This document shows positions 1 to 7,380 of a stretch of 7,380 nt of DNA, one piece after another. The position numbers and the translations under genes are program-made. How positions within the stretch are numbered: the stretch's first letter is position 1; each line of letters begins with the position of its first letter. This DNA comes from a bacterium (lineage in GTDB: Bacteria; Armatimonadota; Fimbriimonadia; Fimbriimonadales; GBS-DC). The stretch lies in assembly GCA_029335935.2 (NCBI GenBank), contig JARJMV020000064.1:1-7380 (forward strand). The letters are read 5' to 3'. The notes under the pieces are model-generated. The model saw nothing but the letters and a program-made list of their open reading frames with translations. It was not told the DNA's origin and searched no databases.

Positions 1-3000
1 CGACGCAGCCGAGAGGAACGACTCGGTCTGTTGTGCGGCTTCCGAGACGCCCAGCAGTACCCACTCTGCAGTGGCGGGGCGTCCGCCATCTGCTACGATT
101 CGGCGGTTCGCGTCTTCGAACACGAAGCGGTCGACCGCCTGACCAGGCAGGAAGTAGGCGTCGCCGGGGTCGATCACGCGCCGTTTGCGCAGCATCTGCC
201 GAATGATGACCTCCAAGTGTTTATCGTCGATGTCGACGCCCTGCGCCTTGTAGACCGCCTGAATCTCTTGGATGAGGTATTCTTGCACGCCGCGCACGCC
301 ACGCAGACGCAGTAGCTCGTGTGGGTTCAGCGGACCGGGCGTGAGGCGGTCGCCGGGCAGCACTTTGTCGCCCTTGACGACCTCCAGCGAGCCGAGCGGC
401 GGCACCAGCACAGCGTCCAGCACGGTCACGCGCTCGATGCCTGCCTCCAGCAAGCGGTGCACATGCGCCGAGCGGATTTCGTCCAGCTCGTTCAGGATGA
501 CCGTACCCGTGCTGGGGTCTTCGATGGTTTCGAGGCACATCTTGCCCACGAGCAGCTCGCCGACAGGCAGTGTGGCTTTGATCATCACCCAGCGTCCGAG
601 CGAGCGTACGATGTCGACCACTTCGCCCTCGTAGTCGACCGTGATGGCTTCGCCTTTGGGTTTACGCGCTTCGAAGATTTCTTCCACGCGGTTGATGCCT
701 GTGTTGGGCGGTTCTTGCAGTTTGGCGAGTTTGCGCAACGAGTCGCGGGCGCGTTTTTCGACCTTTTCTTCGCCGTCGGTTGGGCTGGTCTCGTCGGTGG
801 GGAAGACGGGTACAGGTCTACCCAGCAGGTTCGAGGCGACTTTGAGCAGCACATTCTTCTGGTCGCGTCCGAGATCGATGACTTCTTGGGCGGCGCCGCG
901 CTCTTCCAGTTCAGTCGCGGCGAGGGAGCGCACGCCGCCGCCGATTTTGAAGCCCGCAATCTGCTGTCCTGCGCCTGCCACGCCGCCTGTGTGGAACACG
1001 CGCATGGTGAGCTGCGTGCCCGGCTCGCCGATGGATTCGGCGGCGATGATGCCAACTGCCGTGCCGAGTTCTACAGGGCGTAGCGTGCCCATATCCAGCC
1101 CGTAGCACTTGGCGCACACGCCCTGCCGCGAGGTGCAAGTCAGCGGCGAGCGGATAGGCACGCCCACGCGGTCATGCTCGACCCACTCGAAGCCTGCCTT
1201 CGTCCAGAGGTTGTGGATTTCATCGCGTCGCGCCTGTAAGCGTTCGATGACAGAGGGTTCAATCATATCATACGGCTCCAGCAGTGGCTCGCCTGTGAAG
1301 GGGTCTTTGAGCGGCTGGTCGTCGTCGGGGGTGAACAGTTCGCCCTCTTCTTTGCCTGCGAGTTGGCGCACCGTCTGGGTGAACTGTTCGGTGGCTTGCG
1401 CGAGCGCGTCGATTTCGGCGGCGATGGGTTCTGGGATAATCTCGTTCGTAGGCACCAATAGTTTGCCTGTGGTGGGGTGGTGCAAGTCGCGCTGTGCGGT
1501 GCGTCCGCGAATGCGCTGGAAGAGGGTCTCGATGAGGTCGCCCTCGCGCTCGATGCGGCTGACCACGACGCCTTCGGGCGCGTCGCAGTCGTAATCGCGC
1601 ACCACCACATCTTGGGCGACATCGCACATACGGCGCGTGAGGTAGCCAGCGTTGGCGGTGAGCAGTGCAGTGCTTGCCAGTCCGCGTCGCGCGCCGTAGC
1701 CCGACACGAAGTATTCCAGCGCGGTCAAGCCCTCTTGGAAGTTGTGTTGCACGGGCAGCTCTTCCACCAGTCGCTCGCCGCCGGAGCGGAAGTCGAAACC
1801 GCCCATCATCAAGCCGCGCATGCCGACCAGCTGCGCCAACTGCTTCGTGGAGCCGCGCGCGCCCGAATCGGTAATGATGAACAGCGGGTTATCGTCGCGC
1901 AACTCTTTAAGCATCACTTTGGACACCTCGTCGTACACGCGCTGCCAGAGTTCGATTTTTCGTTGGCGTTTCTCGTCTTGGGTCAGCTCGCCGCGATCGT
2001 ACAGCTCGTCGATGAGGCGCGCCTCCTCGGCGGCTTTTTGGAGGATAGCGTCGCGCTGCTGGGGCACTGCCATATCGGTGAGCGCGAAAGTGACGCCGCC
2101 GCGCAAACCCCACTCGAAGCCGAGCGCTTTGAGGTCGTCCAAGAATCGCACGGTGCGGGCGTGTCCGCAGGTCTGATACACCTCACGGATGACCGCTGAG
2201 AGGGCTTTTTTATTGTAGACGCGGTTCATCCAGTCGGGGTGGTAGCGGAGCTGGTCGGGCATAATCTCTTGGAAGATGAGTCGCCCGATGCTGGTGCGTT
2301 GCAGGCTGGACATCTCCTCGCCAGGTCGGATGAGTCGCACCTGTACAGGTTCATGCAGGCGCGCCTCGCCGCGCTCGAACGCCAGACGCGCCTCTTCAGG
2401 GTTGGCGAAGTGGAAGCGCACTTCCTGTTGATGTTGGGGGTCCTCCATCGTGAGGTAGTACGCGCCCAGCACGATGTCCTGCAGGGGCGAGACGACGGGC
2501 GAGCCGTCAGCAGGCTTGAACAGGTTATGCGTGGAGAGCATCAGCGTGCGCGCCTCCGCCTGCGCAGGGTACGAAAGCGGCACATGCACCGCCATCTGGT
2601 CGCCGTCGAAGTCGGCGTTGTAGGCGTGGCACACCAGCGGGTGGAGCTGAATCGCCTTGCCTTCCACCAGCACCGGCTCGAACGCTTGGATGCCCAAGCG
2701 ATGCAGTGTCGGCGCACGGTTCAGCAGCACGGGGTGTTCCTTGATTACCGATTCCAACGCCTTCCACACTTCGGGCAGCTGGCGGTCGATGGCGTTTTTG
2801 GCGTTTTTGACATTGTTGGCGAGCTGGTCGCGGATGAGGCGTTGCATCACGAACGGCTTGAAGAGCTCCAGCGCCATCTCTTTGGGCAGTCCGCACTGGT
2901 GGAGCTGCAGGTTCGGACCGACCACGATAACCGAGCGGCCTGAGTAGTCGACGCGCTTGCCGAGTAGGTTCTTGCGGAAGCGTCCTTCTTTGCCTTTGAG

Positions 3001-4245
3001 CATATCGGAGAGCGACTTGAGGGGGCGTCCGCCCGAGCCTGTGACGGGTTTGGCGCGTTTGGTGTTGTCGATGAGCGCGTCGACCGCCTCTTGGAGCAGT
3101 CGCTTCTCGGAGTTGAGGATGCTCTTAGGAGCGCGGATTTCGATGATTTTGCGCAAGCGGTTATTGCGGTTCACGATGCGTCGGTAGAGGTCGTTGAGGT
3201 CGCTGGTGGCGAAGCGGCCGCCGTCGAGTTGCACCATGGGTCGCAGTTCGGGGGGCAGCACGGGCACGGCGTCGAGGATCATCCATTCGGGGCGCGTCTT
3301 GCTGTTTTTGAACGCCTCCACGATTTCGAGCCGCTTGATGGCGCGTGCGCGGCGTGTCCCCTGCGTTTTGCTAATCTCCTCGCGCAGCTCGCGGTCGAGT
3401 TTTTCGAGGTCGATTTGCTTGAGCAGTTCGCGGACGGCTTCTGCGCCCTGTCCCACGCGCACGAGTGCGCGCAGGTCGCGTTGCAGTTTGCGCGTGCCTG
3501 TAATCAGCAATTGTTCGATGCCTTGCCAGCTGCTTTCGTCCAGTAGCTCGTGTTGCTGCAGTCGGGCGAGGCGTTCGATGGCTTTCTCCATCTCTTGGAG
3601 CATCGCGGCGCGTTCGCGCCGTTCGCTCTCTTTGCGACTTTCGTACATGCGCACGCGCTCGGCGATTTGCTGTTCGGTAAGCGTATCGCGCCCTTCCTCC
3701 AGTTCGCGTTCGAGACGCGCGTCGAGCTGCGTGAAGATTCGCTCGATCTCCTCGTCGAAGTTGCGCTTCTCTCCTTCCACCATCCGCTGCAGGTCGCCCA
3801 AGTTCTGTTCGATGGCGGCGCGGTCGATATCGATCACCATGTAGTTGGTGAAGTAGATAACCTTCTCCAGTTGGCGTGGAGGGATGTCCAGGAGCAGTCC
3901 GAGCGGGCTGGGCGGTTGCCCCTTGAGATACCACAGGTGGCACACAGGCGCAGCGAGTTCGATGTGTCCCATGCGTTCGCGCCGCACGCGCGCGCGGGTG
4001 ACCTCCACGCCGCACCGCTCGCAGCGGATGCCCTTGTTCTTCACGCGCTTGTAGCGTCCGCAGGAGCATTCCCAATCGCGTGTGGGACCGAAGATGCGTT
4101 CGCAGAATAGCCCATCGCGTTCGGGTTTGAAGGTTCGATAGTTGATGGTTTCGGGCTTCTTGACTTCACCGAACGACCACGCCCGAATATCTTCGGGCGA
4201 GGCTAATCCGATTTTGAGTGCCTTGATTCGCGAGATGTCCGCCAT
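1..4245 (-). CDS. rpoC: DNA-directed RNA polymerase subunit beta', 3'-truncated by the window edge
   Basis: Beta' subunit of core RNA polymerase; it supplies the catalytic magnesium aspartates, bridge helix, trigger loop and clamp. The visible part is 1415 codons from ATG 4245-4243, with no in-frame stop. In order: zinc site 1 (Cys60, 62, 75, 78); a charged coiled-coil insert (about 136-265); clamp helices ([10 protein letters not shown]...[12 protein letters not shown]); switch/lid block ([34 protein letters not shown]); NADFDGD (543-549); F-loop (about 808-830); bridge helix (about 845-872); zinc site 2 (Cys887, 1037, 1044, 1047); trigger loop ([13 protein letters not shown], about 1076-1088) with an insert at 1092-1183; and VQEYL...RQMLRK up to SFLSAAS at the edge. 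Perhaps 50-90 C-terminal residues (FQETTRVL... and the omega-contacting end in relatives) are missing. The magnesium Asp545 sits about 95 residues later than in Bacillus and close to its place in Mycobacterium (Asp535), which the coiled-coil insert explains. The start is fixed by a good Shine-Dalgarno and the family-typical N-terminus. Identity is certain. Confidence 0.99.
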   Translation of the reverse strand, partial: MADISRIKALKIGLASPEDIRAWSFGEVKKPETINYRTFKPERDGLFCERIFGPTRDWECSCGRYKRVKNKGIRCERCGVEVTRARVRRERMGHIELAAPVCHLWYLKGQPPSPLGLLLDIPPRQLEKVIYFTNYMVIDIDRAAIEQNLGDLQRMVEGEKRNFDEEIERIFTQLDARLERELEEGRDTLTEQQIAERVRMYESRKESERRERAAMLQEMEKAIERLARLQQHELLDESSWQGIEQLLITGTRKLQRDLRALVRVGQGAEAVRELLKQIDLEKLDRELREEISKTQGTRRARAIKRLEIVEAFKNSKTRPEWMILDAVPVLPPELRPMVQLDGGRFATSDLNDLYRRIVNRNNRLRKIIEIRAPKSILNSEKRLLQEAVDALIDNTKRAKPVTGSGGRPLKSLSDMLKGKEGRFRKNLLGKRVDYSGRSVIVVGPNLQLHQCGLPKEMALELFKPFVMQRLIRDQLANNVKNAKNAIDRQLPEVWKALESVIKEHPVLLNRAPTLHRLGIQAFEPVLVEGKAIQLHPLVCHAYNADFDGDQMAVHVPLSYPAQAEARTLMLSTHNLFKPADGSPVVSPLQDIVLGAYYLTMEDPQHQQEVRFHFANPEEARLAFERGEARLHEPVQVRLIRPGEEMSSLQRTSIGRLIFQEIMPDQLRYHPDWMNRVYNKKALSAVIREVYQTCGHARTVRFLDDLKALGFEWGLRGGVTFALTDMAVPQQRDAILQKAAEEARLIDELYDRGELTQDEKRQRKIELWQRVYDEVSKVMLKELRDDNPLFIITDSGARGSTKQLAQLVGMRGLMMGGFDFRSGGERLVEELPVQHNFQEGLTALEYFVSGYGARRGLASTALLTANAGYLTRRMCDVAQDVVVRDYDCDAPEGVVVSRIEREGDLIETLFQRIRGRTAQRDLHHPTTGKLLVPTNEIIPEPIAAEIDALAQATEQFTQTVRQLAGKEEGELFTPDDDQPLKDPFTGEPLLEPYDMIEPSVIERLQARRDEIHNLWTKAGFEWVEHDRVGVPIRSPLTCTSRQGVCAKCYGLDMGTLRPVELGTAVGIIAAESIGEPGTQLTMRVFHTGGVAGAGQQIAGFKIGGGVRSLAATELEERGAAQEVIDLGRDQKNVLLKVASNLLGRPVPVFPTDETSPTDGEEKVEKRARDSLRKLAKLQEPPNTGINRVEEIFEARKPKGEAITVDYEGEVVDIVRSLGRWVMIKATLPVGELLVGKMCLETIEDPSTGTVILNELDEIRSAHVHRLLEAGIERVTVLDAVLVPPLGSLEVVKGDKVLPGDRLTPGPLNPHELLRLRGVRGVQEYLIQEIQAVYKAQGVDIDDKHLEVIIRQMLRKRRVIDPGDAYFLPGQAVDRFVFEDANRRIVADGGRPATAEWVLLGVSEAAQQTESFLSAAS
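442..519 (-). repeat. rpoC: Protein module copy 3 in RpoC (extra, after the trigger loop)
   Basis: Residues 1243-1268: [20 protein letters not shown] followed by HRLLEA, then GIERVTV. It matches the same ungapped pattern as copies 1 and 2, and the following GIERVTV resembles the GIEEVSIRS that follows the canonical module in Bacillus. In Thermus and Bacillus the equivalent stretch, between the trigger-loop C-terminal helix and the GD-x-V-x-x-GD-x-L-T segment, is about 40 residues shorter and has no such module. Confidence 0.6.
697..972 (-). other. rpoC: Large insert in the RpoC trigger loop, residues about 1092-1183
   Basis: The N-terminal trigger-loop half ends [16 protein letters not shown] and the C-terminal half resumes [17 protein letters not shown]. 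About 92 residues lie between, where Bacillus and Thermus have about 8 (as in DDITQGLP). The insert starts glycine-rich ([13 protein letters not shown]), continues with a beta-like [17 protein letters not shown], and ends with a basic helix ([17 protein letters not shown]). E. coli has the 188-residue SI3 at this location, but I see no clear sequence match to SI3, so this may be an independent or highly diverged insert. Confidence 0.8.
1096..1140 (-). other. rpoC: RpoC zinc site 2, three-cysteine cluster
   Basis: Residues Cys1037, Cys1044 and Cys1047 lie in [17 protein letters not shown]. The fourth ligand is Cys887 in [10 protein letters not shown] (codon 1587-1585). The four together form the standard second beta' zinc site, which is complete despite the roughly 76 extra residues between the first and second ligands. 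Confidence 0.9.
1228..1305 (-). repeat. rpoC: Protein module copy 2 in RpoC (extra, between zinc-site-2 cysteines)
   Basis: Residues 981-1006: [20 protein letters not shown] followed by ERLQAR. It aligns ungapped with copy 1 at an offset of 58 residues (D/H-P-x-T-G, L, I, I/V). Because of this region, Cys887 and Cys1037 of zinc site 2 are 150 residues apart, against 74 in E. coli (Cys814 and Cys888), so about 76 residues are extra. I infer a tandem duplication of the module. Confidence 0.6.
1402..1479 (-). repeat. rpoC: Protein module copy 1 in RpoC (canonical position)
   Basis: Residues 923-948: [20 protein letters not shown] followed by AEIDAL. This is the place where Bacillus has HPETGEVLVSENELI before zinc site 2, so it is the ancestral copy. 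It aligns without gaps to two further copies at residues 981-1006 and 1243-1268 (shared P, T-G, a hydrophobic pair, Ile 13 residues after the Pro, and a hydrophobic residue 21 after it). Divergence is high and the repeat is visible only at protein level. Confidence 0.65.
1630..1713 (-). other. rpoC: RpoC bridge helix with non-consensus residues
   Basis: Residues 845-861 read [17 protein letters not shown], then [12 protein letters not shown]. coli, Bacillus and Thermus have YFISTHGARKGLADTAL followed by K/R-TA. Relative to E. coli numbering this implies T776G, H777Y, K781R, D785S and K789L. Tyr at 777 also occurs in plastid and some cyanobacterial enzymes. The helix bridges the cleft and moves with translocation. 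Confidence 0.85.
1756..1824 (-). other. rpoC: RpoC F-loop region, extended and divergent
   Basis: Residues 808-830 read [20 protein letters not shown] then EEL. Typical bacteria have GMRGLMA-x-P-x-G-x-I-I-E-x-P-I, about six or seven residues shorter, usually with a proline that is absent here. Just upstream, the usual QIRQLAGMRG is [10 protein letters not shown], so the conserved arginine is alanine (Ala804). The F-loop packs against the trigger loop and bridge helix near the active site. Confidence 0.7.
2599..2619 (-). other. rpoC: RpoC catalytic magnesium motif NADFDGD
   Basis: Residues 543-549 are NADFDGD, the invariant motif whose three aspartates (545, 547, 549) hold the catalytic magnesium for phosphodiester bond formation. 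The flanks [18 protein letters not shown] are canonical, so the subunit should be catalytically competent. Confidence 0.98.
3451..3840 (-). other. rpoC: Coiled-coil insert in RpoC, residues about 136-265
   Basis: Between [10 protein letters not shown] and [14 protein letters not shown] lie about 130 residues, very rich in Glu, Arg, Lys, Leu and Gln, without proline and with heptad-like hydrophobic spacing (for example [20 protein letters not shown] and [15 protein letters not shown]). Bacillus has about 40 residues at this place. Mycobacterium has a comparable long helical insert there, including a similar downstream pattern (helix, then D-E-[SN], then a short helix before GAE). I infer it is homologous to that insert. 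Confidence 0.85.
4012..4068 (-). other. rpoC: RpoC N-terminal zinc-binding site (zinc site 1)
   Basis: Cys60, Cys62, Cys75 and Cys78 form C-S-C followed by C-E-R-C, inside the conserved block [15 protein letters not shown]...[11 protein letters not shown]. This is the canonical beta' zinc finger that contacts upstream DNA and exiting RNA in bacterial polymerases. All four ligands are present. Confidence 0.95.
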
Positions 4246-4251
4246 AAAGTT

Positions 4252-4256
4252 TCACC

Positions 4257-4258
<2 letters not shown>
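4252..4258 (-). promoter_or_regulatory. Shine-Dalgarno of rpoC overlapping the rpoB stop codon
   Basis: On the minus strand the junction reads CTATGAGGTGAAACTTTATGGC. GAGGTGA matches the anti-Shine-Dalgarno well, lies 6 nt before the rpoC ATG (4245-4243), and shares its first two bases with the rpoB TGA stop (4259-4257). The two reading frames are separated by 11 nt. This decides the rpoC start and suggests translational coupling within a single rpoBC transcript. The ATG at 4260-4258 is not an alternative start, since it meets TGA after one codon. Confidence 0.85.

Positions 4259-7380
<3,122 letters not shown>

Noticed and set aside
319..1083. A 254-residue plus-strand open frame, with others at 1477-2199, 2239-2943 and 3550-4110.
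   Set aside because: All lie opposite verified rpoC coding sequence; lack of stops follows from codon bias on the other strand. No independent motif supports them.
1228..1479. An intein or frameshift-derived insertion between the zinc-site-2 cysteines, suggested by the extra 76 residues.
   Set aside because: No intein splice motifs (terminal Cys/Ser with a His-Asn ending) are visible, the frame is continuous, and the extra sequence matches the neighbouring module, so internal duplication explains it better.
3371..4075. A 234-residue minus-strand frame rich in Arg, Thr and Ala.
   Set aside because: Alternative frame of rpoC across zinc site 1 and the coiled-coil insert; composition is an artefact and the true rpoC frame is continuous here.
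4246..4256. A promoter or terminator between rpoB and rpoC.
   Set aside because: The gap is 11 nt and is filled by the rpoC ribosome binding site and spacer; no hairpin or -10/-35 pair fits.

Overview
The window holds two very large genes, both on the minus strand: rpoB, missing its 5' end (7380 down to 4257), followed after 11 nt by rpoC, missing its 3' end (4245 down to the window edge). They encode the beta and beta' subunits of bacterial RNA polymerase, the catalytic core of transcription. I read both frames through codon by codon or by continuous motif matching and saw no internal stop or frameshift. There is no intergenic stretch over 11 nt, no RNA gene, mobile element, CRISPR array or visible promoter. 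Many long plus-strand frames exist, but they are antisense shadows in GC-rich DNA.

Organism: a bacterium with roughly 60% G+C by eye. RpoB and RpoC are separate genes and RpoC is unsplit, which argues against Cyanobacteria (split rpoC) and Epsilonproteobacterial-type fusions. RpoC has a long coiled-coil insert after the N-terminal zinc finger, as in Actinobacteria, and RpoB lacks the long helical proteobacterial insert near its 3' half. This fits a deep 'Terrabacteria' lineage such as Armatimonadota or Chloroflexota. The phylum is a low-confidence inference.

Layout, in transcription order. RpoB enters at 7380 in the lobe region and runs through the rifampicin pocket (about 6755-6675), the catalytic-face motifs, a four-cysteine insert (5486-5385), the KMAGRHGNKG motif (5306-5277), a long variable segment (5099-4767) and the C-terminal clamp-anchor block, ending at 4257. 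RpoC starts at 4245 behind a Shine-Dalgarno that overlaps the rpoB stop. It carries zinc site 1, the coiled-coil insert, the clamp helices and switch region, the NADFDGD magnesium site (2619-2599), the F-loop, bridge helix, zinc site 2, the trigger loop with a large insert, and most of the C-terminal domain. It leaves the window just after the SFLSAAS motif.

This is core housekeeping DNA, not an accessory island, and I see no new multi-gene system. What stands out is that the polymerase is unusually customised: a zinc-ribbon-like insert in beta, about 84 extra residues inside the beta' trigger loop, three copies of a short module in beta' where most bacteria have one, non-canonical bridge-helix, F-loop and trigger-loop residues, and a rifampicin pocket with substitutions at two drug-contact positions (E. 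coli Q513 and H526 equivalents).
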